A stretch of 64,000 nucleotides of DNA from Chloroflexota bacterium (GCA_028874365.1 JAPPJZ010000056.1:1-64000); one strand, 5' to 3'. Positions 26,026 to 37,165 are shown, numbered from the stretch's first letter. Notes: a model not told the origin generated them from the sequence alone. A program made the numbers and translations.

Positions 26026-27006
26026 CTACTTGATAGCCAGCCCGTTCGGGGGACTGCCCGTCCCCCCGCTCACATTGAGCGGGGCCGCAGCGAAGAACGA
26101 CTCGTACACACCGTCCTCTGCGCAATCCTCCGCGAGCGCGTCGAGCGTGAACATCTCCCCGATCGCCATGCCGAAGCGACCGATGATCCAGTGGTGCAGG
26201 AAGCCGTCCGGATCGGCGAAGTTGGGCGGCGGCCAGGCTTCGAGTGCCGGGTTGTCCGAGCAGACCGCGGACGGGTGGTGGTCGAAGAGGTACGCCGCCA
26301 TCTCCTCCGAGCATCCGAGCCCCGGGAACGCGAGATTCGGCATCTGCGACAGTTCCTGGCGCTTCATGAAGTCGGTCTGCTCGTACCAGCCGATCCAGCC
26401 GATACGAATCAGCAGCACATCCCCGTCCCGCAGCTCAACCCCCTGCGCCGCCCGGCACGCCTCCACCTCGTCCGCCGAAATCGGCCGGTACTCGTCCAGC
26501 GTCAACGGCTCGCCCTGCGACTCGAACCACCGCCCCAGGTCGAGCAGCACCGCCCGACCCGCAATCCCGCGCTGCGCCCAGTGCTCAATCCCCAGCTTGG
26601 GAGCGTCCTGGTTCTCGAGCAGCCACTCATTGGTCACGCCGCCCCAGAAGCCATGCTCGAAATCGCCCACGTGCGTCAGCGCGTCCCACTGCGACGACTG
26701 CTGCGTATAGAAGTTGTCCAGCACGTCGTCCCCGTGGTGACCAAACCCCGCCCGACGCATCACCGTATGCCGAACCGCGCCACGGTTGTACAGCGGAGGA
26801 CTGGGCAACGACTGGTCCCAGTTCATCGGGAACATCTTGCCCTTGTTGATCAGCGACGCCGCCTGCACAATCCGCTCAGGAGTCTGCAGGTTGAACATCC
26901 CCACCTGATCGTCATCCCCAAACAACCCCCAGGCCGTCTTGGCCGGATTCCCGGATTTGTAAGGAAGCTGGTCGTACGTCGGGAGCGCGTCAGGTATGTC
27001 AGACAT
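26026..27006 (-). CDS. cyclase family (KynB-like metal-dependent hydrolase) protein
   Basis: 326 residues. The metal-site block SQWDALTHVGDFEHGFWGGV is a divergent form of the HxGTHxDxPxH signature, with the Asp and His kept. ADGWV-like strands and GDVLLIRIGWIGWYE follow the family. Relatives include kynurenine formamidase and putative polyketide cyclases. The N-terminus (YKSGNPAKTAWGLFGDDDQVGMFNLQTPERI) is typical of the longer cyclases annotated in soil and marine bacteria. Substrate unknown. Confidence 0.82.
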   Translation of the reverse strand: MSDIPDALPTYDQLPYKSGNPAKTAWGLFGDDDQVGMFNLQTPERIVQAASLINKGKMFPMNWDQSLPSPPLYNRGAVRHTVMRRAGFGHHGDDVLDNFYTQQSSQWDALTHVGDFEHGFWGGVTNEWLLENQDAPKLGIEHWAQRGIAGRAVLLDLGRWFESQGEPLTLDEYRPISADEVEACRAAQGVELRDGDVLLIRIGWIGWYEQTDFMKRQELSQMPNLAFPGLGCSEEMAAYLFDHHPSAVCSDNPALEAWPPPNFADPDGFLHHWIIGRFGMAIGEMFTLDALAEDCAEDGVYESFFAAAPLNVSGGTGSPPNGLAIK

Positions 27007-27053
27007 CTCAGATCCAGGTTCAACAAGAACGAATTTGCAAGAAGTCTAGCCGC

Positions 27054-28277
27054 TCAGTCAACCAGACCCGGATACAGGATCTGCTTGATCTGACCCCGGA
27101 AGTTGAATGTCCCCGACGGCATGAACTGCGTCAGGAAGATCACGATCATCTCCTCCGCCGGGTCGATCCAAAAGATCGTGCTCGCCGCGCCGCCCCAGTA
27201 GTACTCGCCGATCGAGCCCACATTCTGCGTCCGCGGAAGATCAACGATCATCGCAAACCCCAGACCAAACCCCACGCCGTCGTTCGCCGTCTCCGAGAAG
27301 CTGCCCAGCGCCCGCTCCGACAGATCCTGACCGTCCGGCAGATGATTCATCGTCATCAGCTCGATCGTCTTCGGACCCAGCAACCGAGCCCCGTCCAGCT
27401 CGCCCCCGTTCAGCAGCATCTGGCAGAACCGGTGGTAGTCGTGCGCCGTCGATACCAGCCCGCCGCCGCCCGAGAAGAACGTCTGCGGCTCCGCGTAGTG
27501 ACTCGTCGCCGGATCGTCCATCAACCGCAGCCGCCGGTCAGGACCCCGCTCATAGTTGGCCGCGAACCGCTCAATCTTCTCCGCCGGCACATCGAACCCC
27601 GCATCCACCATCCCCAGCGGCGCAAAGACGTGCTCCGCCAGGTACTCGTCGAACCGCTGACCCGAAATCACCTCCACCAGGTACCCGCACACATCCGTCG
27701 ACACCCCATAGTTCCACTGCTCACCCGGCGAGAACTTCAGCGGCATCTCCGCCAGCCGATCGATCATCGACTGCAGGTCCCGTCCCCGCATCGTCCCCGC
27801 CGAGTACACGTCGGCCTGGTTGTAGGCCATCTCCAGCGACCCCTCCATGAACCCGTACGTCAGCCCCGACTGGTGCGACAGCACATCCCGCACCGACATC
27901 GGACGCGCCGGCGGGCAGACATCCGTGACCGGTCCGTCGGGATCGGACATCACCTGCAGATCCCGCCACTGAGGGATGAACCGGCTCACCGGATCCGTCA
28001 GTTGGAACATCCCCCGCTCATGCAGCTGCATCAGCGCCACCGACGTAATCGGCTTCGTCATCGAGTAAAACCGGAAGATCGTATCCGTCGCCATCGGCTT
28101 CCCGCGCTCGCGATCCATGCTTCCCATCGCCGACAGATGTGCAATCTCCCCCCGCCGCGAGATCAGCGTCAGACAACCCGCGATCTTCTCCGGCTCGATG
28201 TACCGAGCCAGCAAGTGCCGGTCCAGCCGAGCCAGCGATTCAATCGAGATGCCGGTATTCCCAACCGTGGTTGCCAT
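27054..28277 (-). CDS. serine hydrolase (class C beta-lactamase-like), copy 1
   Basis: 407 residues. The nucleophile motif is FYSMTKPITSVALMQL with Ser-72 and Lys-75 (SxxK). A Tyr motif (WNYGVSTDVCGYLVEVI) and a C-terminal GLGFAMIVD block follow. No signal peptide is seen, so it is likely cytoplasmic and an esterase or peptidase rather than a resistance enzyme. It is 31 bp from its paralogue at 28309, sharing the same strand. The two are alike along their length. Confidence 0.88.
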   Translation of the reverse strand: MATTVGNTGISIESLARLDRHLLARYIEPEKIAGCLTLISRRGEIAHLSAMGSMDRERGKPMATDTIFRFYSMTKPITSVALMQLHERGMFQLTDPVSRFIPQWRDLQVMSDPDGPVTDVCPPARPMSVRDVLSHQSGLTYGFMEGSLEMAYNQADVYSAGTMRGRDLQSMIDRLAEMPLKFSPGEQWNYGVSTDVCGYLVEVISGQRFDEYLAEHVFAPLGMVDAGFDVPAEKIERFAANYERGPDRRLRLMDDPATSHYAEPQTFFSGGGGLVSTAHDYHRFCQMLLNGGELDGARLLGPKTIELMTMNHLPDGQDLSERALGSFSETANDGVGFGLGFAMIVDLPRTQNVGSIGEYYWGGAASTIFWIDPAEEMIVIFLTQFMPSGTFNFRGQIKQILYPGLVD

Positions 28278-28308
28278 GTTCTCGTCACTTTCATGTCAGT
28301 GTGATGTG

Positions 28309-29529
28309 TCACACGAGCCCGGAATACACCACCTGTTTGAGCACGCCTCGAAAGTCGAAGGTATCCGACGGCATCAACTGGGTCATGAAGACCACCACCA
28401 ACTCCTCAGCCGGATCGATCCAGAACGTCGTGCTCGCCGACCCTTCCCAGTAGTACTCCCCAGCGCTGCCCGGAGACTGCGTCCGAGTCGGATCCAGCAC
28501 CACAGCGAATCCCAACCCGAAGCCAATCCCGTCATACGCCGGATCGGCCCACGTCCCCAGAGCGCAAGCGCTCAGCTCGGCACCGCCTGGCAAGTGATTC
28601 ATCGTCATCAACTCAACCGTCTTCGGACCAATCACCCGAACCCCGTCAAGCTCCCCGCCGTTCAGCATCATCTGGCAAAACCGCCAGTAGTCCTCAGCGG
28701 TCGAAACCAGCCCGCCCCCGCCCGACAGAAACGTCGGCGCCTGCAGGAACTCATCCGCCCCAAACAGCTTGCTCTCCCGCAACTCGCCGTCCGACCCCAT
28801 CTCATAGTTCGCCGCCACACGATCATGCTTCTCGGCCGGCACGTGGAAGCCCGTATCCACCATGCCCAGCGGCTCAAAGATCTCCGCCCGCAGATACTCG
28901 TCAAATCCCCGTCCCGAGATCACCTCCACGAGGTAACCGCACACATCCGTCGACAACCCATAGTTCCAATGATCCCCGGGCGAAAACTTGAGCGGCAGCT
29001 CGCCCAACCGCTCCACCATCGACGGCAGGTCCCGACCCCGCATCGTCCCCGCCCGATACACCTCCCGCGCGAAGTACCCCTCCTCGACCGGTCCCCCCTG
29101 GAACCCATACGTCAGCCCCGACTGATGCGATAACAAATCCCGCATCGTCATCTCCTGATCCACCTCCCGCGTCTCATAGTCCGGATACGCGCCCCCCGCA
29201 AACACCCGCAACCCCCGCCACTCAGGGATAAACCGCGAAACCGGATCGCTCAACTGGAACAACCCCCGCTCGTAGAGCTGCATCAGCGCCACCGATGTGA
29301 TCGGCTTCGACATCGAGTAGATCCGAAAGATCGAGTCCACCTCCATCCGCCGCCCAGCTTCGAGGTCCATCATCCCCAGCGCCGACAAATGAACAACCTC
29401 CCCCCGATGAGCCACCAGAACCACACACCCCGAGATCTTCCCCGCGTCCACGTACCGACACAACAAGTGCTGGTCCAGCCGCGCCAATGCTTCCCCGTCG
29501 ATCCGCGAATGTCGTGCGATTGAGGCCAT
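28309..29529 (-). CDS. serine hydrolase (class C beta-lactamase-like), copy 2
   Basis: 406 residues, tandem paralogue of copy 1. Ser-72 and Lys-75 lie in YSMSKPITSVALMQL, and WNYGLSTDVCGYLVEVISGRGFDEYL matches copy 1 closely. The open frame continues to 29913, but family homology begins at MASIARHSRIDGEALARLDQHL. The ATG at 29529 therefore matches the start of copy 1. The upstream part would read through a P1 repeat and is rejected. No signal peptide. Confidence 0.88.
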   Translation of the reverse strand: MASIARHSRIDGEALARLDQHLLCRYVDAGKISGCVVLVAHRGEVVHLSALGMMDLEAGRRMEVDSIFRIYSMSKPITSVALMQLYERGLFQLSDPVSRFIPEWRGLRVFAGGAYPDYETREVDQEMTMRDLLSHQSGLTYGFQGGPVEEGYFAREVYRAGTMRGRDLPSMVERLGELPLKFSPGDHWNYGLSTDVCGYLVEVISGRGFDEYLRAEIFEPLGMVDTGFHVPAEKHDRVAANYEMGSDGELRESKLFGADEFLQAPTFLSGGGGLVSTAEDYWRFCQMMLNGGELDGVRVIGPKTVELMTMNHLPGGAELSACALGTWADPAYDGIGFGLGFAVVLDPTRTQSPGSAGEYYWEGSASTTFWIDPAEELVVVFMTQLMPSDTFDFRGVLKQVVYSGLV

Positions 29530-29595
29530 AGCGCTGTCCGTGCAATGTCGCCAAGCCGAGGCTAGTCCGAAACCCGCCTGCGCTCCGAATCTCCC

Positions 29596-29646
29596 TTTCT
29601 CCCCCCGCGCCAGCGGGGGGAGATGCCGAAGGCAGAGGGGGGCAGC
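29596..29646. repeat. dispersed palindromic repeat, family P1
   Basis: CTCCCCCCGC (29600-29609) and GCGGGGGGAG pair, then the tail agatgccgaaggcagagggg, nearly identical to the 5351 copy. It lies between the divergent serine hydrolase and carboxylesterase genes, so it is not at a shared 3' end. Confidence 0.85.
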
Positions 29647-29729
29647 CGCCACAAGCAATTCGCAACGGTCCAACCCAAACGGTCCTACCCTGCGCCACGC
29701 AACATCTCCCGACCCGAGGATCCACTGCC

Positions 29730-31235
29730 ATGCCCCCCATCGCCCACACCACCGCCGGACGCCTCCAGGGCGCCATCGAGGACGAGCTCCACATCTTCCG
29801 AGGCGTCCCATACGCCGACCCGCCGATTGGCGACCTCCGCTTCTGCGCTCCCCGGCCCCATCCCGGCTGGGACGGCGTCCGCGACGCCACCGAGTTCGCC
29901 CCAATCGCGCCACAGGAAGGCATGGACGCCCTCGACGCCCTCCTCCCCTCCCCGCCGCAGGAACAGAGCGAGGACTGCCTCTACCTCAACCTCTGGACCC
30001 CCGGCCTCGACGACGCCTCCCGGCCGGTCATGCTCTGGATCCACGGCGGAGCCTTCACCCTCGGCTCCGGTAGTGAGCCGCTCTACTCGGGAGCCAACCT
30101 CGCCCGCCGCGGAGACGTGGTCGTCGTCACGATCAACTACCGCCTCGGCGCCCTCGGATTCCTTCACGATCTTGTCCTCGGAGACTTCAACTTCGGCATG
30201 CGCGACATGATCGCCGCCCTCCGCTGGGTCCAGGACAACATCGCCAGCTTCGGCGGCGACCCCAACAACGTCACCATCTTCGGCGAGTCCGCCGGCGGAG
30301 CCGCCGTCGCCTGCCTGCTCGTCTCCCCAGAAGCCCAGGGCCTGTTCCACCGAGCGATCGGCATGAGCACCGCCGGCGACCACGGCATCCTCTTCAACGG
30401 CACCCAGCCGACGACCGGGCAGCTCTACGCCCAGCTCGGCGTCGAGGAGCTCACCGCCGATCAACTCCGCAGCCTCCCCATGGCCGATCTGCTCGCTGCC
30501 CAGGCAGCCGTCGAGGCCGCCGCCTTCGAGAGCCTGAACGAAATGTGGTCCGTCCGCCTCCCCTTCGGACCAACGATCGACGGAGCATTCCTCACCGAGC
30601 CGCCCCTCGCAACCGCTGCCGCAGCCAGCGCCGACCACGGCATCCCCTTCCTCTCCGGTAACCCCGATGAAGAGATGAAGCTCATCCGCGCGATGATGCC
30701 CCCGGAAGTGCTCAGCCGGGACGACGTCATGGCTCGGCTCGCGGCAATCCCCGGCGGCGCAGACCGTGTCTACGCCGCGTATCACGACGCCCGCGCAGCA
30801 CGTGGAGAGCCGAGTGCGCCGGACGACATCCTCGACGCCGTCGCCAGCGACTTCCTCGAGATCATGCCCTCCCTCCGCTTCGCCGACGCATGGGCCCGCG
30901 GCGGCGCGCCGACCTTCGGCTACACCCTCGACTGGAATTCGCCGATGAACGACGGCGCCCTCGGCTCCTGTCACGCGCTCGATATCCCCTTCGCCTTCGG
31001 CACCCACCGCGACGCGCCCGACTTCGCCGGAACCGGCCCTGCCGCCGACGCCCTCGCCGACACCATGCTCGACATCTGGACCACCTTCGCCCGCACCGGC
31101 AACCCGTCAATCGATGGACTCGAGTGGCCACAGTACCTTCCCGATTCGCGACCCCAGGTGATGCTCGGACCCGATCTCCGCGTCGAAACTGCATGGCGCG
31201 CGACAGAACGCGCTGTCTGGGATGACGTGTTCTAG
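29730..31235 (+). CDS. type-B carboxylesterase, copy 1
   Basis: 501 residues. The N-terminal GVPYADPPIGDLRF and SEDCLYLNLWTPG are the carboxylesterase-B signatures. The oxyanion stretch is MLWIHGGAFTLGSG, the nucleophile is in TIFGESAGGAAVACLLVSP (Ser near 187), and the catalytic His is in GSCHALDIPFAFG. No signal peptide, so it is likely cytoplasmic. It hydrolyses carboxylic esters; natural substrate unknown. It is paralogous to the gene at 32342, with a DM13 gene between. Confidence 0.92.
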   Translation: MPPIAHTTAGRLQGAIEDELHIFRGVPYADPPIGDLRFCAPRPHPGWDGVRDATEFAPIAPQEGMDALDALLPSPPQEQSEDCLYLNLWTPGLDDASRPVMLWIHGGAFTLGSGSEPLYSGANLARRGDVVVVTINYRLGALGFLHDLVLGDFNFGMRDMIAALRWVQDNIASFGGDPNNVTIFGESAGGAAVACLLVSPEAQGLFHRAIGMSTAGDHGILFNGTQPTTGQLYAQLGVEELTADQLRSLPMADLLAAQAAVEAAAFESLNEMWSVRLPFGPTIDGAFLTEPPLATAAAASADHGIPFLSGNPDEEMKLIRAMMPPEVLSRDDVMARLAAIPGGADRVYAAYHDARAARGEPSAPDDILDAVASDFLEIMPSLRFADAWARGGAPTFGYTLDWNSPMNDGALGSCHALDIPFAFGTHRDAPDFAGTGPAADALADTMLDIWTTFARTGNPSIDGLEWPQYLPDSRPQVMLGPDLRVETAWRATERAVWDDVF

Positions 31236-31318
31236 ACCCCGGTGCTTGGCGACAGGCGTACGTTGGTCCGTAAGCCCATTCGCTCCTGAATCACTGACTT
31301 GATCGGAAGGAGAACGCG

Positions 31319-31960
31319 ATGAGGCAACCAATCAATCTGCTCAAACGAATCCTGAACTGGCTCTGGACCACCCGGAACGGCCGCATCACGTTGGTCGGCA
31401 TGATCGCCGCCGCCATCCCGCTCCTCCTCCTCGTCGGTTGGCTCATCCGCCCACTCTTCGTCGACACCGTCGTCGATGAAGCCTTCCCCCTCGGCGCAGA
31501 CGCCACCATTCCCGAAGAACTGTCCGAGGACGAGGCCACCGTCATGATGTCCGCCGCATCGAAACTCGAAATCGAAGTCGACGAATCGATGACTGAGGCG
31601 ATGTCGGCGGCGAGCCTCCTCAAGACCGGCGCATTCGTAGACGGCGACGCCTTCCACAAGGGCGAAGGTACCGCCACCATCTACCAGCTCGAGGATGGCT
31701 CGCACGTCCTCCGCTTCGAGGACTTCCGCGTGACCAACGGCCCCGCCCTATTCGTCCTCGTCAGCCCGCATCCCGACCCACAGGGCCGGGGAGACATCTC
31801 CGACGCCGGCTACACCGAACTCGCCCGCCTCAAGGGCAACGTCGGCAACCAGAACTACCTCCTGCCCGCCGACCTCGACCCCGAAGACATCAACTCCGTC
31901 ATCATCTACTGCAAACCCTTCCGAGTCGTCTTCAGCACCGCCCCCCTCACCACCAACTAG
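31319..31960 (+). CDS. membrane-anchored DM13-domain protein
   Basis: 213 residues. One N-terminal membrane segment (ITLVGMIAAAIPLLLLVGWL, residues about 24-43) precedes an acidic linker. The C-terminal DM13 domain (residues about 100-210) has LKTGAFVDGDAFHKGEGTA, LRFEDFRVTNGPALFVLVS, and GNQNYLLPADLDPEDI then VIIYCKPFRVVFSTA. The conserved Cys near 197 is the proposed redox residue of DM13. AAGGAG lies seven bases before the ATG. Such domains are thought to be extracytoplasmic redox or adhesion modules; the link to the esterases is unknown. Confidence 0.85.
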   Translation: MRQPINLLKRILNWLWTTRNGRITLVGMIAAAIPLLLLVGWLIRPLFVDTVVDEAFPLGADATIPEELSEDEATVMMSAASKLEIEVDESMTEAMSAASLLKTGAFVDGDAFHKGEGTATIYQLEDGSHVLRFEDFRVTNGPALFVLVSPHPDPQGRGDISDAGYTELARLKGNVGNQNYLLPADLDPEDINSVIIYCKPFRVVFSTAPLTTN

Positions 31961-31980
31961 CCCCGCTCCCGCTCCGTCTC

Positions 31981-32020
31981 CGGCCCCCTCTCCCCGAGGG
32001 AGAGGGCTGGGGTGAGGGCC
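31981..32020. repeat. dispersed palindromic repeat, family P2
   Basis: CCCTCTCCC, CGA loop, GGGAGAGGG, then ctggggtgagggcccc. It matches the 9443 copy with two or three changes. It lies 20 bp downstream of the DM13 stop. Confidence 0.85.
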
Positions 32021-32341
32021 CCGAATCCCTCCAACCCCTCCCACCCCTCCGAATCCCCCTACCCCTCCGATGCCCCTACCCATCCGATGCCCCGCACTTG
32101 ATGCGGGGCCCAGAGCACCCAACAGCGAGAGCAGAAAACCCCCACACCCACCTCAGCCAACAAACGCGCCCCCAAACCCGCCACCAACCGACCAATCCCG
32201 CACAAATCAGTCCAACATCGAACAAGATTCCCCGCGTTCCCCCGCAAATCACGCCAAATCAAGTTCCGCAATCAGGACTGCCCGCCAACTCCCGGCTAAT
32301 CTGCATCCCGAACAACAACCAACAAAGCTGGGAGCAACGAC
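32021..32341. other. non-coding C/A-rich stretch before carboxylesterase 2
   Basis: About 320 bp without a convincing gene. The first part has short imperfect units of the type cccctccgaat/cccctaccc. It is followed by a P3 palindrome at 32089-32109. The remainder (32110-32340) is strongly C and A biased on the plus strand, with few G or T runs, unlike its surroundings. GGGAG at 32328-32332 is the ribosome site of the next gene. No promoter was identified with confidence. Confidence 0.5.
32089..32109. repeat. dispersed palindromic repeat, family P3
   Basis: GCCCCGCA (32089-32096), loop CTTGA, TGCGGGGC (32102-32109): a perfect 8-bp stem. Other members at 39804, 41850, 41948 and 42009 have different stems but keep the CTTGA/TCAAG loop. 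Confidence 0.8.
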
Positions 32342-33850
<1,509 letters not shown>

Positions 33851-33875
33851 GGAGATTGGCGTTTCCCTGCGGTTC

Positions 33876-33927
33876 CCCTCTCCCCCCGCGCCAGCGGGGG
33901 GAGATGCCGAAGGCAGAGGGGGGCATC
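33876..33927. repeat. dispersed palindromic repeat, family P1
   Basis: CTCCCCCCGC, loop, GCGGGGGGAG, then gatgccgaaggcagaggggg. It is nearly identical to the copies at 5351 and 29596. It lies between the convergent carboxylesterase 2 and CoA-transferase genes. Confidence 0.85.
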
Positions 33928-34008
33928 CGAGACAGCGACCGACTGGCCCCACATTCACCCGCCTCAGCGCAGATTCACACTACGAAGAGGTCCTCCGCTT
34001 GCCAGAGC

Positions 34009-35307
34009 TCAAGCGATGACCCCACGCGACCTCAGATCAGCGATTTCCTCGACCGTGTAGCCCGCGCTCCCGACGATCTCGTCCGTATCCCGACCCAGCG
34101 GCGGCGATGACCCCTGCGCTGCCGTCGGCGTCGCGCTCATCTTCAGCAGCGGCCCTACCTGACGCTGCGGCCCCGAAAGGTCGTGGTTCAGGTCCACGAC
34201 CATCTCATTGGCCTCGATCTGCGGGTCATGCGCCAGTTCCTCCGGAAACTGGATCGGCCCGCTCGGAACCCCGTGCGCCTCAAAACGCTCCAGCCAGTAC
34301 GCCGTGCTCTTCGACCGAACATGCGCCTCGACCTCGCGCACGCGGGCCGTCGCTTCAGCCAGTTGCTCGGGATCGGTCGGATCGAGATTCGGGTCAGCGA
34401 AGCCGAGGAAGTCCGTCTCCAACGCGGCCCGAACCTTGGTCCACAGCGACGCCGAGAGCGCACCGATCGCGACCGCCCCGTCACGAGTCTCGAAACAGCG
34501 GTAGTAGATGTTCAACGCCCCCTGCGCGCCGCGATCCTTGTAGACATCCTGCAGCTCGGAGTACGGCGCACCCTCCCCCCGCAGCTCGTCGATCCGCGCC
34601 ATCTTCGCGTCCGATAGCTCGTCGGCCAGCGGCAACTGCATCACGTTGCTTCCCTGCATCGCCAGCGCCGTGTTGAGCAGCGTCGTCTCGACCATCTGGC
34701 CTTCGCCCGTCTGCTGACGATGGAACAGCGCCGCACAGACGCCTAGCGCGATCACGATCCCGGTCCCGTAGTCGGCGACCGGAGCCGACACCGGCGACGG
34801 CGCAGTGCCGTTGTCGTCCAGCTTGCCGTCCAACGCCATCAACCCGGTGACCGCCTGCGCGACGATGTCGTAGCCCGGACGCTGCGCCCACGGACCCTGC
34901 CGCCCGAACGCCGTGTTGTCGACGTAAATCAGGTCCGGTCGGATCGCCCGCAGCGTGTCGTAGTCGAGGCCAAGCCGCGCGGCGACGTCCGGTCGATAGT
35001 TGATCACGACGACATCGATTTCAGGAACCAGCTTGTGCACAATCGCCTGCGCCTCGGGATCGCGCAGCGCCAGCACCAGCGATCGCTTGCCCCGGTTGAG
35101 CGACTGGAACCACTTCGATTCGCCCGGCATGAACTGCGAGAACTGCCGCCAGGCTTCGCCCTCCGGCGGCTCGACCTTGATCACCTCGGCCCCCAGGTCC
35201 GAGAGATTCTGGCAGCCGAACGGCCCCGCGATGATCTGCGAGAACTCAAGCACGCGAATGCCGCTCAACGGACCTCGATGAGGCGCCCCGTCATGGGTGG
35301 TGGTCAT
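34009..35307 (-). CDS. CaiB/BaiF family (class III) CoA-transferase
   Basis: 432 residues. The start GIRVLEFSQIIAGPFGCQNLSDLGAEVIKVEPPEGE is the family hallmark, and the candidate catalytic Asp is in PVSAPVADYGTGI (about residue 180). RPDLIYVDNTAFGRQGPWAQRPGYD and HRQQTGEGQMVETTLLNTAL complete it. The enzyme moves CoA between acyl groups; formyl-, carnitine- and succinyl-type donors are known. The substrate is not given by context. It is divergent from the VCBS lipoprotein, with 82 bp between starts. Confidence 0.92.
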   Translation of the reverse strand: MTTTHDGAPHRGPLSGIRVLEFSQIIAGPFGCQNLSDLGAEVIKVEPPEGEAWRQFSQFMPGESKWFQSLNRGKRSLVLALRDPEAQAIVHKLVPEIDVVVINYRPDVAARLGLDYDTLRAIRPDLIYVDNTAFGRQGPWAQRPGYDIVAQAVTGLMALDGKLDDNGTAPSPVSAPVADYGTGIVIALGVCAALFHRQQTGEGQMVETTLLNTALAMQGSNVMQLPLADELSDAKMARIDELRGEGAPYSELQDVYKDRGAQGALNIYYRCFETRDGAVAIGALSASLWTKVRAALETDFLGFADPNLDPTDPEQLAEATARVREVEAHVRSKSTAYWLERFEAHGVPSGPIQFPEELAHDPQIEANEMVVDLNHDLSGPQRQVGPLLKMSATPTAAQGSSPPLGRDTDEIVGSAGYTVEEIADLRSRGVIA

Positions 35308-35389
35308 CTTCGTTTACCCTTTCGCACTAGCGACTTGCGCAGCGGCAATGTCCAGCCTGTCGGACGCCGCGCCGGATCGAGGTAGGACG

Positions 35390-37165
35390 ATGCAGGCAGT
35401 ATCAGGCAGATTCGCGTTACGGGTGGCCGTGTTCGCGGCATGGTGCTCGGCCATGGCGCTGCTGGCCGCCGGCTGCGTTGACGACATTCCCGAACATTCG
35501 GCCGGCGAGGTTCGAGTCGTCGAACCCACGGCGACCCTGTTCACCGAGGACACCGGCGCCGCCGGATTGACGTACGTCCAGCATGAGAAGAACGAGCCCG
35601 GCACGTGCCTGTTCGACAACATGACCCGCGAGTCCGAGGAAGAGCGGAGCGGCACGCTCTGCGATGCCGAGCGCATGACCGGCGGCGCAGCGGCCGGCGA
35701 TTTCGACGGCGACGGCGCGACCGACCTGCTCGTCACCCGCCTGGACGGTCACGACCTGCTCTTCCGCAATCGAGGAGACGGCACGTTCGAGGAAGTCTCG
35801 GCCCAGGCAGGACTCGAACGCTGGAATCTGGCGACCAACGGCGCCGTCTGGGGCGATGTCGACAACGATGGCGACCTCGACCTCTTCGTCACTACCGTCG
35901 GCGACACCCGCCACTACCTGTTCATCAACGACGGCGGCGTGTTCACGGAAGAGGGCCTGGAACGCGGCGTGTCGGTCGATACGGGCGACCGCCGCATCGG
36001 CTTCTCCGCCTCGTTCGGAGACTACGACCTCGACGGCTTCCTCGATCTGCACGTGACTGAATGGCGGCCGTCGCAACTCGTCGGCGAGGCCGTCGCCGGG
36101 GTCCGCCTGCTGCGCAACCTCGGCGCTCAGTCGCCCGGCTACTTCGAGGACGTCACCGAGGCGGCCGGCGTGCAGATGCAAGGCGTGGTCTCGCAGACCC
36201 AGGCACAACTCACCGAGGGCACCTTCGCCTTCGGTTCGACCTTCGTCGACCTCGACGGCGACGGCTGGCCCGAGCTCGCGATCGCCTCCGACTTCGGCAC
36301 CAGCCGCCTGTTCTGGAACAACCGCGACGGCACGTTCACGGACGGCACCCTGGCGGCAGCCGTCGGCACGGCGCAGAACGCGATGGGCACCACCTTCGGC
36401 GACTACGACGCCGACGGCGACCTGGACTGGTTCGTCACCTCGATCTACTCCGTCCAGCGCGGCAGCCCCGGCGGAGACGAGGAGGGCACCAAGGACGGCA
36501 ACCGGCTGTTCCGCAACGACGGCGGACGCAGATTTAGCGACGCAACCGACGACGCCAACGTGCGCGACGGCTCCTGGGGCTGGGGGGCGGCCTTCTTCGA
36601 CGCCGACAACGATGGCGACCTCGACCTGACGATGACCAACGGCATGGAGATGATGCCGGGCTACCACGCGGACGCGATGCGCTTCTGGCTGAATGACGGT
36701 CGCGGCCGATACCGCAGCATGAGCACCGCCGCCGGGCTCGACGACATCGAAGACGGCAAGGGCCTGCTGATCTTCGACGCCGACAACGATGGCGACCTGG
36801 ATGTCTTCGTGGTCAACAACGCGTCCGAACCTCGTTTCTACCGCAATGAGACGCGCGGCGCCGGGTCCTGGCTCCGCGTATCGCTGGAGGGGACGATCAG
36901 CAATCGGCAAGGGCTGGGCGCGCGGGTATCGGTGTTCGCCGACGGGCTGTCGGAGCAGATTCGCGAAATGGGCGTCTCCAGCCACTTCCTTGGACAGAGC
37001 GAGGACACATTGCACTTCGGACTGCGGACCTCTCGCCGCGCCGACATCGTCATTCGTTGGCCGGCCAGCGGCCTGGTGACCACGCTCAACGACATTCCGG
37101 CGGATAGCTGGATTCGGGTGACCGAGGGTGAGGCAGGCTACGAGCTGGTCACTCCTCGGAGTTGA
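35390..37165 (+). CDS. VCBS/FG-GAP repeat lipoprotein with ASPIC/UnbV domain
   Basis: 591 residues. A signal peptide (ALRVAVFAAWCSAMALLAAGC) ends in a lipobox, so the protein is probably lipid-anchored outside. Repeats with the calcium-binding pattern DxDxDGxxD recur (AGDFDGDGATDLLVT, GDVDNDGDLDLFVT, VDLDGDGWPELAI, GDYDADGDLDWFVT, FDADNDGDLDLTMT), which would build an integrin-like propeller. The last 110 residues (RNETRGAGSWLRVSLEGT, then ISNRQGLGARVSVFA) are ASPIC/UnbV. ATG 35390 is chosen because it begins a proper signal peptide. The 3' end overlaps the LLM gene by 17 nt, convergently. Confidence 0.9.
   Translation: MQAVSGRFALRVAVFAAWCSAMALLAAGCVDDIPEHSAGEVRVVEPTATLFTEDTGAAGLTYVQHEKNEPGTCLFDNMTRESEEERSGTLCDAERMTGGAAAGDFDGDGATDLLVTRLDGHDLLFRNRGDGTFEEVSAQAGLERWNLATNGAVWGDVDNDGDLDLFVTTVGDTRHYLFINDGGVFTEEGLERGVSVDTGDRRIGFSASFGDYDLDGFLDLHVTEWRPSQLVGEAVAGVRLLRNLGAQSPGYFEDVTEAAGVQMQGVVSQTQAQLTEGTFAFGSTFVDLDGDGWPELAIASDFGTSRLFWNNRDGTFTDGTLAAAVGTAQNAMGTTFGDYDADGDLDWFVTSIYSVQRGSPGGDEEGTKDGNRLFRNDGGRRFSDATDDANVRDGSWGWGAAFFDADNDGDLDLTMTNGMEMMPGYHADAMRFWLNDGRGRYRSMSTAAGLDDIEDGKGLLIFDADNDGDLDVFVVNNASEPRFYRNETRGAGSWLRVSLEGTISNRQGLGARVSVFADGLSEQIREMGVSSHFLGQSEDTLHFGLRTSRRADIVIRWPASGLVTTLNDIPADSWIRVTEGEAGYELVTPRS

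Noticed and set aside
27054-29529. Beta-lactam resistance genes
   Set aside because: SxxK serine hydrolases of this type are mostly esterases or peptidases, and no signal peptide for periplasmic export was found.
29530-29913. N-terminal extension of serine hydrolase copy 2
   Set aside because: It reads through a P1 repeat and antisense to the carboxylesterase gene. The paralogue starts at the position of 29529.
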